DNA of 64,000 nt, taken from assembly GCA_947625615.1 (NCBI GenBank), contig CANQPB010000001.1, positions 1-64,000 of the forward strand, written 5' to 3'. The notes below the pieces were generated by a model. It was not told the origin of the DNA. It made no database searches and was given only the letters and a program-made list of their open reading frames with translations. Positions 8,491 through 16,371 of this stretch are shown here, piece by piece. Source of the stretch: an uncultured Clostridia bacterium (GTDB taxonomy: Bacteria; Bacillota; Clostridia; Oscillospirales; Ruminococcaceae). Position numbers and translations under genes: made by a program. The first letter of the stretch is position 1. Each line of letters opens with the position of its first letter.

Positions 8491-9348
8491 TTAACCTTTT
8501 AGCTTTCCGGATACTACCCTCGCCCGTCCCGTCAGATCGGGCGAGACCTCTCCAGAAAAGCCCTGCTCCTCAAGAATCCTCAGAACTTCGCCCTCCTGCC
8601 CGAGGCCGATTTCAAAGGCTATCGCCCCGCCGGGCTTAAGGCAATTTCGCCAGGCTTTTGGGATCTCTCTGTAAAACCGCAGTCCGTCCGCCCCGCCGAA
8701 GAGAGCCTCTTTGGGCTCGAACGTTACCTCGCGCTGAAGGCTTCGCATGTCGCTTTCGGTGAGATATGGCGGATTTGCGGTGATAAGATCAATCCCGTGA
8801 AAGCGCGAGGCAACAGCATTTGAAAGCGCGTCGCCCATGACGGGCGTAAAGGGCGCATCGCAATTATGCCGGCTGGCGTTTTCGCACAGAATCTCATACG
8901 CCGCGGGGTAAAGCTCCAGAGCAGCGACGTCGGCGTCGGGCCGGGATTTTTTTATCGCCGCCGCGACGCAGCCGGTGCCGGAGCAAAGATCGACGACTTT
9001 CGGGGAGGGCGCGTCTTTTATCAGCTCAAGCGCCTTTAATACGAGCGATTCGGTGTCCTGCCGGGGGATCAGCGCCCCGGGGGCCACCTTAAAGGTCATG
9101 CCGAAAAATTCCCACTCGCCGACTATATATTGCAGCGGCTCGCCTTTAAGCCGCCGCTCGGCCATCTTCTCGGCTTTGTCTAACATGCTTTCGTCGGCGA
9201 AAAAACCGCCGCGAAGGCTTTTTAAGCGCCAGTCCCGCCCGAACGCCTCCTCAAGGATCACCCCGGCCTCAAAGCCGGCGTCCTCGGTGACGGCGCCGAG
9301 TTTAAGCGCAAGGCGGGCGCGCAGAGCCTCCAAATTTATTTCTACCAC
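8491..9348 (-). CDS. prmC: Peptide chain release factor N(5)-glutamine methyltransferase
   Basis: PrmC (HemK) methylates the Gln of the GGQ motif in release factors. The protein has an N-terminal helical domain, motif I VVDLCSGTGCVAAAI, and the diagnostic NPPY motif (ITANPPYL), and ends with RVVSGKL. I chose the GTG at 9348, inside the end of the upstream gene, giving 285 residues, which is normal for the family; a longer reading frame to 9450 adds an Arg-rich stretch with no family similarity. The usual partner prfA is not in this window. Confidence 0.92.
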   Translation of the reverse strand: MVEINLEALRARLALKLGAVTEDAGFEAGVILEEAFGRDWRLKSLRGGFFADESMLDKAEKMAERRLKGEPLQYIVGEWEFFGMTFKVAPGALIPRQDTESLVLKALELIKDAPSPKVVDLCSGTGCVAAAIKKSRPDADVAALELYPAAYEILCENASRHNCDAPFTPVMGDALSNAVASRFHGIDLITANPPYLTESDMRSLQREVTFEPKEALFGGADGLRFYREIPKAWRNCLKPGGAIAFEIGLGQEGEVLRILEEQGFSGEVSPDLTGRARVVSGKLKG

Positions 9349-10298
9349 CTGTCCGAGCCCTTTTCCTCGGGAATGCAGGGCATGAACGCGGCGATCGCGC
9401 ATTCGATCTCGCTCTCGTCGGGCTCGCGAGTGGTCAGCCGCTGGATCCAAAGACCCGGCGCGGAGACTATTTTTGTTAAGATGTTGTCATACCGCCCGGC
9501 GAGCTTGATTATTTCATACGCCACCGAGACGATTACCGGCAGAATGCAGAGCTTTAAAAGAACGCGCAGCCAGAGAATGTCCCACGGAACCTGAAAGACC
9601 GACGTGACTATTATCGAGATGAACAGAACAAGGAACATGAACGAGGTGCCGCACCTTGGGTGGAAGCGGCGGTGCTTTTTCACGTTCTCAACGGTCAGCT
9701 CCTCGCCGGCCTCGTAGCAGGCGATTGTCTTGTGCTCGGCACCGTGATATTCGTAAGTTCTGCGGATATCCTTTAAAAGCGCGGTCAGCGCGATGTAGCA
9801 GATGAACACCGTCATCTTTATCACGCCCTCGATGATGTTCTTTACGAAGTCGTTGAGGGGCACAAGCATCGAAAGCCCCTTTGTTATAAGCGCGGGCACC
9901 CAGATGAACAGCCCGAGAGCGAGCGCCACGCCCAGCACCGAAGCTATCACCATGACTATCGCCATAAGCTTGTCGCCGAGCTTGTCGGTGAGCCACTTCT
10001 CGAATTTCGAGGTGGGCTCCTCCTCGACGCCCTGCATAGACTTATCCGCCGACTTTGAAAGGCATTTATAGCCGCTCACCAGCGAATCCACAAAATTAAA
10101 GGGGCCCCTTATAAAGGGAGTTTTTCTGTACCACTTTGCCGGCTTTAAATCCCACTGTTCAAGGTCGATCTCGCCGTTCGGCAGCCTTACGGCCATCGCC
10201 TGAACCTTCGGGCCGCGCATCATAACCCCCTCGATGAGAGCCTGGCCGCCTATCTGGGTCTTGAAGCCGCCCTTGCTTTTATCCTTGCTCAAAATCAT
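9342..10298 (-). CDS. YqhQ-like DUF1385 membrane protein
   Basis: A 318-residue member of the DUF1385 family (Bacillus YqhQ). The N-terminus carries the signature GGQALIEGVMMRGP. Several hydrophobic segments (about 115-200) follow, then the conserved EYHGAEHKTIACYEAG and RCGTSF motifs, whose His/Cys suggest metal binding. Function is unknown to me beyond the membrane location. Linkage to prmC is a recurring Firmicutes arrangement. The start overlaps the histidine kinase stop (AAATGATT) and the end overlaps the prmC start, so translation is coupled on both sides. Confidence 0.85.
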   Translation of the reverse strand: MILSKDKSKGGFKTQIGGQALIEGVMMRGPKVQAMAVRLPNGEIDLEQWDLKPAKWYRKTPFIRGPFNFVDSLVSGYKCLSKSADKSMQGVEEEPTSKFEKWLTDKLGDKLMAIVMVIASVLGVALALGLFIWVPALITKGLSMLVPLNDFVKNIIEGVIKMTVFICYIALTALLKDIRRTYEYHGAEHKTIACYEAGEELTVENVKKHRRFHPRCGTSFMFLVLFISIIVTSVFQVPWDILWLRVLLKLCILPVIVSVAYEIIKLAGRYDNILTKIVSAPGLWIQRLTTREPDESEIECAIAAFMPCIPEEKGSDRW

Positions 10299-11713
10299 TT
10301 ACCTCCGTTCTGTGCGGGAAGCCTTATCATCACCGTGGTGCCCTTGCCGAGCTCACTGTTTATGATGAGACGTCCCCCGTGCATTTCAACTATCTCGTTC
10401 GCCACTGCCAGCCCTATGCCGGAGCCGCGGCGCGTATGATTTGCCTTATAGAATTTTGTCTTCACCTTCGGCAGATCCTCCGCCGAAATTCCGACGCCGT
10501 TATCCGAAACCAAAACGACAATCTCGCCCTTTTCGGCGTAGGCCTCGATGGATATTTTTCCGCCGGGATTTGAATATTTCACGGCGTTGTCTATTATGTT
10601 TATGAACACTTGGCGCAGCCTTGAAGCGTCGCCGTAGACAAAGGGCAGCATCTCCGGCTCGAAATATTCTATCTCTATGCCGAGTTCCTTGGCCCTCTCG
10701 GTGTATATAAGCACCGCGTCGCCCAGCTCGGCCAAAATGTCGGTAGATTCCTTTGTCAGCGTAAATCTGCCGTCCTGTATCCTTGAAAAGTCCAAAAGCT
10801 CCTCTACCATTCCGCTCAGGCGCTCCGTCTCGCCGGCTATGACCCTCATACCCTTTTTGAAGGTTTCGGGGTCGTCGGCGCCGAGGGTGTAAAGCGTCTC
10901 GCTCCAGCCCTTTATGGCGGTAAGAGGGGTGCGCAGCTCGTGCGAGACCGAGGAGATGAATTCGTTTTTCATCTTTTCTGTGTTTTCAAGCTCGCCCGCC
11001 ATGTAGTTTATCGAATCGCAGAGCTCGCCAAGCTCGTCGTCGGTGCGCTTTTCGATTCTCTCGGCGAAGTTGCCGTCGGCATATTCTCGCGCTATCTCGC
11101 TTATCTGCCTGACAGGCAGGACTATCGACTTTATAAAGAACAGGCCGGAGGTGAGCATCAGTATTACTATCACCGCGGCGATGCTTACAAGCAGCACCGC
11201 AAGCTCCCTAAGCTGCATATCCACCGTGTCGAGCGAGGTCATTATCCTCATGGCGCTGTATTCTTTAGAAAGCCCCGACATTATCTCGGTGTGGCAGATG
11301 ACGTGCTCGCCGCTCGCAAGGGTGAGCTCCTTAAGGGCGGTGCCGTCTTCGGAATCGAGCGCCTCGTAATAGTCGCTCATGTCGAGCCAGCCGGAGGGCT
11401 GAAAGCCCGAGCTTGTGAGAGTAACCCTGCCGGTGTCGGAAATTGCCATAAGCTCGAATCTTTCCTTTTCGGAAAACCCCTCGACAAGGCTTCTCACCTC
11501 GGCGCGGTAGGCCGAAGACGCAGTAAACCTTGACAGCGCCGAGCTTATCGTCTCCATTCTCGAGACAAGATACTGCCCGGCGGTGGAAACATAGTAGTTC
11601 TTGGCCATGAAAAGCGTCAGAACGACGACCGCCGCTAAAATTATAATCACAAGGCCGAGGGTGTTTACCGCCCAGCGGATCGTTATGCTGCGCTTAAGAC
11701 CTTTTCTTTGCAT
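10295..11713 (-). CDS. Membrane sensor histidine kinase
   Basis: The 472-residue kinase has a membrane helix (about 15-35), an extracytoplasmic sensor of ~130 residues, a second helix (about 170-195), a HAMP domain, a HisKA domain with phospho-acceptor His in SSVSHELRTPLT, and a HATPase_c domain with N box (NIIDNAVKYS), G1 (DNGVGI) and G2 (GSGIGLAV). The architecture is that of PhoR/WalK-like kinases. It follows its response regulator by seven bases and is predicted to phosphorylate it. The signal is unknown; the lipoprotein encoded first in the unit may take part in sensing. Confidence 0.92.
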   Translation of the reverse strand: MQRKGLKRSITIRWAVNTLGLVIIILAAVVVLTLFMAKNYYVSTAGQYLVSRMETISSALSRFTASSAYRAEVRSLVEGFSEKERFELMAISDTGRVTLTSSGFQPSGWLDMSDYYEALDSEDGTALKELTLASGEHVICHTEIMSGLSKEYSAMRIMTSLDTVDMQLRELAVLLVSIAAVIVILMLTSGLFFIKSIVLPVRQISEIAREYADGNFAERIEKRTDDELGELCDSINYMAGELENTEKMKNEFISSVSHELRTPLTAIKGWSETLYTLGADDPETFKKGMRVIAGETERLSGMVEELLDFSRIQDGRFTLTKESTDILAELGDAVLIYTERAKELGIEIEYFEPEMLPFVYGDASRLRQVFINIIDNAVKYSNPGGKISIEAYAEKGEIVVLVSDNGVGISAEDLPKVKTKFYKANHTRRGSGIGLAVANEIVEMHGGRLIINSELGKGTTVMIRLPAQNGGK

Positions 11714-11720
11714 GTTCCTC

Positions 11721-12443
11721 TCAGCTCTCCCCGCCGGTGGGATCGCACCACTTATAGCCGTAGCCCCATATGGTGGTGATGTATTTCGGATTCGAGGCGT
11801 CCTCCTCTATCTTCATTCTTATGCGGCGTATGTTCACGTCTACTATCTTCTCGACGCCGTAGAAGCTGTCCCCCCATATCGAGCGGAGAATGCTCATGCG
11901 GTCGAGCGCCGTGTTCTGATTTTTCAGCAAAAATTCCATTATCTGGTATTCATTCTGCGTGAGGTCGATAATAACGCCGTTTTTGCGCACCGTGCGGGAT
12001 TTGAGGTCGATCTCAAAGGGGCCGGAGACAAGCTTTGTCGAGCCGGCGTCGCTCTGGCGGTCGACGGTCATATTAACCCTGCGGCAGACGGCGTCCACCC
12101 GCGCTATAAGCTCGGTGACCGAAAACGGCTTTGTGATGTAGTCGTCGGCGCCCATCATAAGGGAGCTGACCTTGTCCATCTCCTGCGATTTTGCCGAGAG
12201 CATTATTATGCCTATCTTATCCGACATTTCGCGAAGCCGCTTGCAAACCTCGAAGCCGTCGATTCCGGGCATCATGATGTCCAAAAGCGCGACGTCGAAT
12301 TCGCCGTTTTTCTCGGTGAACGCCTTTACGGCGTCCTCGCCGCAGCTTACGTCGGTCACCTCAAAGCCTGAGCGCTTGAGATTCAAAACTATGAATTCGC
12401 GTATAGAGTCCTCGTCCTCGCAGACGATGATCCTTTTTGTCAT
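11721..12443 (-). CDS. OmpR/PhoB-family response regulator
   Basis: A 240-residue regulator. The N-terminal receiver domain has acidic pocket CEDED, phospho-acceptor Asp in VALLDIMMPGIDG, the Ser of MLSAK and Lys of ITKPFS. The C-terminal winged-helix DNA-binding domain contains LTQNEYQIMEFLLKN and the wing with YGYKW. It acts as partner of the adjacent kinase. It sits 13 bases after the lipoprotein gene. Target sites are not visible. Confidence 0.93.
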   Translation of the reverse strand: MTKRIIVCEDEDSIREFIVLNLKRSGFEVTDVSCGEDAVKAFTEKNGEFDVALLDIMMPGIDGFEVCKRLREMSDKIGIIMLSAKSQEMDKVSSLMMGADDYITKPFSVTELIARVDAVCRRVNMTVDRQSDAGSTKLVSGPFEIDLKSRTVRKNGVIIDLTQNEYQIMEFLLKNQNTALDRMSILRSIWGDSFYGVEKIVDVNIRRIRMKIEEDASNPKYITTIWGYGYKWCDPTGGES

Positions 12444-12456
12444 AAACTCATCTCTT

Positions 12457-13731
12457 TCATTCTATGATATGGAAGTTGTCCCTTATTTCGTCCTTTGTCA
12501 GAACAAGCGGCTCGTCGGCGCCCGCCTGAGTCTTCACATAATAGCTTGTCCTGTCGGTTTCGGCGAGCTTTGTGTAGCCCGCGTTCTGATATGCCTCTCC
12601 GCCCGAGCTGTCGGCCGAGGCAAAGCTGACTATCGGAGCCATGCTGTCGTTTATGCCTATGGCGGGATCGTAGCGGTAGAAGGTGACCTCGCCGGTGCCG
12701 CGGTCTCTTAAAACGGTGACGACGTTAAGCCACCTGCCGGGTATCGTAAGCATATAACCGTCGGAGATGTTGTAGTATGCCTGAGATTCCGGCTTCAGGG
12801 TTCGGCTTTCGGCATCGAAGTCCCACAAAAGCGTCATATATTCCACTTCGCTGCGGGAGGGATCGGGGTGGCCGGCAAAGGGGACGAGCGTGGGGATCTC
12901 GACGCGGCCGTCGCCGTCGTAATCGCGGGAGGAATATCCAGCCGGGCGCTGGGTGGCTGCCGTCAAACCCGCCTGCGATATGGGATTTGTGAGCGAGCCG
13001 TTTTCAAGGACGATGACTTCGGTGAGAAGCCCGCCCGCCTCGGGGGAGATGTCGAGATAAATGGCGCTGCGGCCGCCGATATCGCCTATCGCGTAGCCCG
13101 CGACGGTGGCCGAGCCGGTTTCAAGCTCTATGGGATATAAAATGCCGTCGTCTGATTTTATTACCTCCACCTCAACGCCGACGCCGCTTCTTTTCACTAC
13201 GGCGATCTCTTCATTACCGTCGCCGTCGAAGTCGGACTTGTCGAGGTAAGAATAGCTGTCCTCATGAACGGAATAGACGCTGCCATCGGAATAGCGGTAG
13301 ATGCACATGGTATTTTCCTCGTAATCCTGCGAGGAATAGCCGACTATGACGTCTTTGCCGGCAAAGAGAACCCTTTCGACCGAGCTGCCCGAGCCTGCAA
13401 GTTCGTACAGCGAATACCAGCTGCCGTCCTCGCCGCGGTCAAGAACGGAAATTTTCACGTTTGAGTCCGTAGTCGGGCTGACCGAGTAAAACGCAAGGGT
13501 CTCGTCGGCGCCGTCTCCGTCGATGTCATAGGGCACGAACGCCGAGCGGTAGTCGCCATTGCGGGGATATTCAAGGGTGATACCCCGGCCGGCGCTTTCA
13601 AGCAGGGCGGCGTATATTGCCGACTGCTCGTCGGCGATGTTCGGGGCGTTAAGCAGGCCGTCCACCGAAAAGGTTATCGCCTGACAGCCGGTCAGCATTA
13701 TACAGATTAGCAGCAATATCGCCTTTCGCAC
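12457..13731 (-). CDS. FG-GAP/VCBS-like lipoprotein at the head of a two-component operon
   Basis: About 424 residues with a signal peptide ending in lipobox LTGC, then a beta-propeller-like region with at least three Asp-rich calcium-type loops, each followed by a short beta strand: DIDGDGADE, DFDGDGNEE and DYDGDGRVE. The GTG at 13731 is chosen because GGGGAA lies six bases upstream and the lipobox then falls at residue 15-16; an ATG at 13755 would put a charged octapeptide before the signal. Function is unknown. Its position as first gene before the response regulator and kinase suggests a sensory or target role at the cell surface (inference). Confidence 0.75.
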   Translation of the reverse strand: MRKAILLLICIMLTGCQAITFSVDGLLNAPNIADEQSAIYAALLESAGRGITLEYPRNGDYRSAFVPYDIDGDGADETLAFYSVSPTTDSNVKISVLDRGEDGSWYSLYELAGSGSSVERVLFAGKDVIVGYSSQDYEENTMCIYRYSDGSVYSVHEDSYSYLDKSDFDGDGNEEIAVVKRSGVGVEVEVIKSDDGILYPIELETGSATVAGYAIGDIGGRSAIYLDISPEAGGLLTEVIVLENGSLTNPISQAGLTAATQRPAGYSSRDYDGDGRVEIPTLVPFAGHPDPSRSEVEYMTLLWDFDAESRTLKPESQAYYNISDGYMLTIPGRWLNVVTVLRDRGTGEVTFYRYDPAIGINDSMAPIVSFASADSSGGEAYQNAGYTKLAETDRTSYYVKTQAGADEPLVLTKDEIRDNFHIIE

Positions 13732-13770
13732 GGCGGTTCCCCTTTCTCCGGGCATAATATACCTTATATT

Positions 13771-13799
13771 ATTTTAGCACAAATGTGCGCGTCTTGCAA
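13771..13799 (-). promoter_or_regulatory. sigma-A promoter of the nine-gene lipoprotein-to-pgsA unit
   Basis: Minus-strand TTGCAA (13799-13794), 17-base spacer, TAAAAT (13776-13771), 40 bases before the GTG start. The spacer contains the palindrome GCACATTTGTGC, a possible operator. Confidence 0.75.
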
Positions 13800-13848
13800 G
13801 TGGTATTTTGCATTTTTGCGCTTCTAAAAAGGCGAAGCGGTCGCGGCC

Positions 13849-13972
13849 GGGGGCGAAGCCCCCGCCGGGCCCCCGGCAGGGGCCCGGCGGGTCTGCGGGC
13901 AGGGCCCGCAGACCCCACAGGCGGCGCTTCCGCCGCCTGTGGGGGGCTTCGCCGCGGGCGCATGAGCGCCCG
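13849..13972. repeat. Intergenic island of five back-to-back GC-rich hairpins
   Basis: Five perfect inverted repeats follow one another: 13849-13863 (6-bp stem, GAA loop), 13864-13888 (10-bp stem), 13889-13915 (12-bp stem, 3-base loop), 13913-13944 (14-bp stem, CTTC loop) and 13955-13972 (7-bp stem). A smaller GCCCGAAGGGC hairpin follows near 13980. Base composition is almost pure G/C, far above the flanking genes. Reading frames through it are palindrome artefacts. The rest of the gap to 14107 shows nothing else. Confidence 0.85.
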
Positions 13973-14106
13973 TCCCGAGCCCGAAGGGCGAGGGGCGGGC
14001 CGAAGGCGTCCGCCACGCAAAAAGCCGCCGACTATCACCGGGGTTCCGGCGCGTCAGCGGTCAGTTTAGACATACAGTTTTCATTGACAGCGCGATAGGC
14101 GGGAAT

Positions 14107-14622
14107 TTACCGTACCCCTATTTCCCTATATATTCTCTCGATAAAGGGAGACTTGTGTTCGATATATTTCTCCATATCATACGGATAGAGCGCTGCCCCT
14201 TCTTCTTTAATGCGGCTGTATTCACATACGGCTTCGGGGTGGGAACGCAAATAGTCCCTAAAAGCAAGGTGCCTTTTTAGTTCTTTAGAATCTTGCGGAC
14301 AAACATATAGATGGTGTTTCTGCAAATGATCTTTACCGTCATAATCGAACGCTTCCCGCCCGATAATGCCGAGATTTCCTTCATGGCGGTAACCAATACT
14401 GTTCAAGGCGGCTACTGTGTCATTGATCAGTGAGTAATCTCTTATGATAACGTCAATATCAATGATTGGTTTTGCAGACAGCCCTCGCACAGAAGTGCTG
14501 CCGACATGCTCAATACCCAGAGCCAATTTGCCGAGAGCATTTTGAATCTCATCTTTTATTTTTATAAAATTCTGCTCCCAGACCTTATCATAGGGCAGGA
14601 CTGTAACATGTTTTGCAACCAT
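14107..14622 (-). CDS. GrpB (UPF0157) family nucleotidyltransferase-like protein
   Basis: About 171 residues. The family core EHVGSTSVRGLSAKPIIDIDV resembles the nucleotidyltransferase GS and DxD motifs and is followed by GREAFDY and HHLYVC, all hallmarks of GrpB/UPF0157. The activity is not established. The ATG at 14622 has GGGTGA six bases upstream; the ATG at 14628 touches that site, so it is less likely. Codon use is clearly AT-richer than in the neighbours, and the gene lies beside the hairpin island with no operon partner, which suggests recent transfer. Confidence 0.85.
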   Translation of the reverse strand: MVAKHVTVLPYDKVWEQNFIKIKDEIQNALGKLALGIEHVGSTSVRGLSAKPIIDIDVIIRDYSLINDTVAALNSIGYRHEGNLGIIGREAFDYDGKDHLQKHHLYVCPQDSKELKRHLAFRDYLRSHPEAVCEYSRIKEEGAALYPYDMEKYIEHKSPFIERIYREIGVR

Positions 14623-14725
14623 TTTCATTCACCCGTACAAACGCCGACTTACCGAATCCTCCCCGTTCAACAGTTGATTATATCACCAAATTATAAAAAG
14701 TCAACCGTTTGGCGGCAAACGCCGC

Positions 14726-14757
14726 GAAAAAATCGCCCCGACAAAAACCGTCGGGGC
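14726..14757 (-). terminator. Terminator of citrate synthase
   Basis: Minus strand: GCCCCGAC, loop GGTTTTT, GTCGGGGC, then GATTTTTT, directly after the stop codon. Confidence 0.9.
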
Positions 14758-14763
14758 AAAAGC

Positions 14764-16122
14764 TTATTCTCTTTCGTCAAGGCTGACGTATTCCATCTTG
14801 CGGTTTATCGACTTATACGCCGGGCGGATTATCCTTCCGCCGGTCAGCGTCTCCTCTATCCTGTGCGCCGACCACCCGGCAATCCTCGCGGTGGCGAAAA
14901 GCGCGGTCGCAAGCTCGTCGGGTATCCTCATCATTCGGTAGCAGATCCCCGAATACATGTCGACGTTCGCGCAGAGCGTCTTTTCGTTGCCGGTGACCTC
15001 GCAGAATATCTCCGGCGTGTTCCTCTCAACGGCCTCCAAAAGCCGGAATTCCGCCTCGAAGGGCGTTCCCTCGGCGAGCTTTTTCGCCTCGCGCTTTAAA
15101 ATGACCGCGCGCGGATCGGAAAGGGTATACACCGCGTGACCCATGCCGTAGATCTTGCCGGATTTGTCCCCGGCCTCTTTAAGCAGGATCTTTTTCAGCA
15201 TATCCCTGATCTCGCCCTCGTCGTTCCAGTTTCTCACGTTTCCCTTGAGGTAGTCGAGCTGCTCGAGCACCTTAAGGTTCGCGCCGCCGTGCCTCGGGCC
15301 CTTCAGCGCGCCGATGGCCGCCGCGAACGCCGAATAGGGGTCGGTTCCCGAAGAGGTGAGCACCCGGCAGGCAAACGCCGAGTTGTTGCCGCCGCCGTGC
15401 TCGGCGTGAAGCATCAGCATGAGATCCAAAAGCTTGGCTTCCTCATAGGTGAATTTGCGGTCATACCTTAAAAGCGAGAGCAGCGTTTCCGCGGTGGATT
15501 CCTCCGGCCTGACCTGGTGGAGATACATCGTCTTGCCGTCATAGGCGCGCCGTTTCACCTGATATGCCAGCGCGACGATGACCGGCATCTTCGCGATCAC
15601 CGAAATCGCCGTCAGAAGCTCGTCTTCCGGTGTCTTCGTCTCGGGGGAATCGTCATAGGAATATAGCGCGAGCATCGAGCGGGAGAGCTTGTTCATGATA
15701 TCCCGCGAGGGCGCCTTTAGAATCATGTCCTCAAAAAATTCGCCGGGCAGCTCGCGGTTATAGGCTATCAGCCGGTTAAAGCGGCGGAACTCCTCCTTGT
15801 TCGGCAGCTTGCCCATCAGAAGGAGATATACCACTTCCTCAAATCCGAATCTCTCCTCTTTCTCGACGGCCGCAACTATGTCCTCAATGCTGTATCCGCG
15901 GAAATAGAGCTCGCCCTCGATATTCTGCTTTTCGCCCTCGTTCATGATGTAGCCGTGGACGTTGCAGATGTTCGTTATCCCCGCGACGACGCCGGTTCCG
16001 TCGGCATTTCTAAGGCCGCGCTTTACCTCGTAGCGTCTGTAATACTTCGGGTCGATATAATTGTTCTTCATCAGGGTACTGCTGAGGGCTTTCTTGGTGT
16101 TTTCTTCAATGTTGATTTTCAT
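14764..16122 (-). CDS. Citrate synthase
   Basis: The enzyme condenses acetyl-CoA and oxaloacetate to citrate, here probably for glutamate synthesis by a partial TCA branch. The 452 residues belong to the type with an N-terminal extension found in Clostridia. Motifs: GELYFRGYSIEDI, the LHAEHGGGNNSAF box with the substrate-binding His, GPRHGGANLKV, the GMGHAVYTLSDPRA box with the catalytic His, and the late Asp/Arg region EAEFRLLEA. A 2-methylcitrate synthase role cannot be excluded. No aconitase or isocitrate dehydrogenase is adjacent. It is a monocistronic unit with its own promoter and terminator. Confidence 0.93.
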   Translation of the reverse strand: MKINIEENTKKALSSTLMKNNYIDPKYYRRYEVKRGLRNADGTGVVAGITNICNVHGYIMNEGEKQNIEGELYFRGYSIEDIVAAVEKEERFGFEEVVYLLLMGKLPNKEEFRRFNRLIAYNRELPGEFFEDMILKAPSRDIMNKLSRSMLALYSYDDSPETKTPEDELLTAISVIAKMPVIVALAYQVKRRAYDGKTMYLHQVRPEESTAETLLSLLRYDRKFTYEEAKLLDLMLMLHAEHGGGNNSAFACRVLTSSGTDPYSAFAAAIGALKGPRHGGANLKVLEQLDYLKGNVRNWNDEGEIRDMLKKILLKEAGDKSGKIYGMGHAVYTLSDPRAVILKREAKKLAEGTPFEAEFRLLEAVERNTPEIFCEVTGNEKTLCANVDMYSGICYRMMRIPDELATALFATARIAGWSAHRIEETLTGGRIIRPAYKSINRKMEYVSLDERE

Positions 16123-16166
16123 GTTACCGTCCTTTCGCAGCTTATTTCGCCGGGTAATTATATCTT

Positions 16167-16195
16167 ATTTTAACACTATAAATTTCATCTGTCAA
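16167..16195 (-). promoter_or_regulatory. sigma-A promoter of citrate synthase
   Basis: Minus-strand TTGACA (16195-16190), 17-base spacer, TAAAAT (16172-16167), about 45 bases before the ATG. The remaining gap up to 16318 holds no gene or clear site. Confidence 0.85.
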
Positions 16196-16320
16196 TGATT
16201 CTGCATAAATTTATCTCCAAAAATTCAGATTTGGAGGGTATGACAGTATCTTCACGACAAAAAGCGGCATTTTTTGCAGGATTAACAACTCGCTTGGACA
16301 GCCTCGGCGCTTGAGCACAA

Positions 16321-16346
16321 AAAAGGACGGCCGAAGCCGTCCTTTT
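16321..16346 (-). terminator. Terminator of the cohesin surface protein (bidirectional form)
   Basis: AAAAGGACGG, loop CCGAAG, CCGTCCTTTT with A and T runs on both sides, 26 bases after the stop of the surface-protein gene. Confidence 0.9.
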
Positions 16347-16371
16347 TTATTTTGCTGCCTTATGGCAGGAA

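Noticed and set aside
8491..9450. Longer prmC start at 9450
   Set aside because: The extra 34 residues are Arg/Asp-rich, unlike the family, and translate the end of the YqhQ-like gene in another frame.
13769..14098. Several 80-96 codon frames on both strands across the hairpin island
   Set aside because: Arg/Pro/Gly-rich translation of palindromic GC-rich DNA; no ribosome sites.
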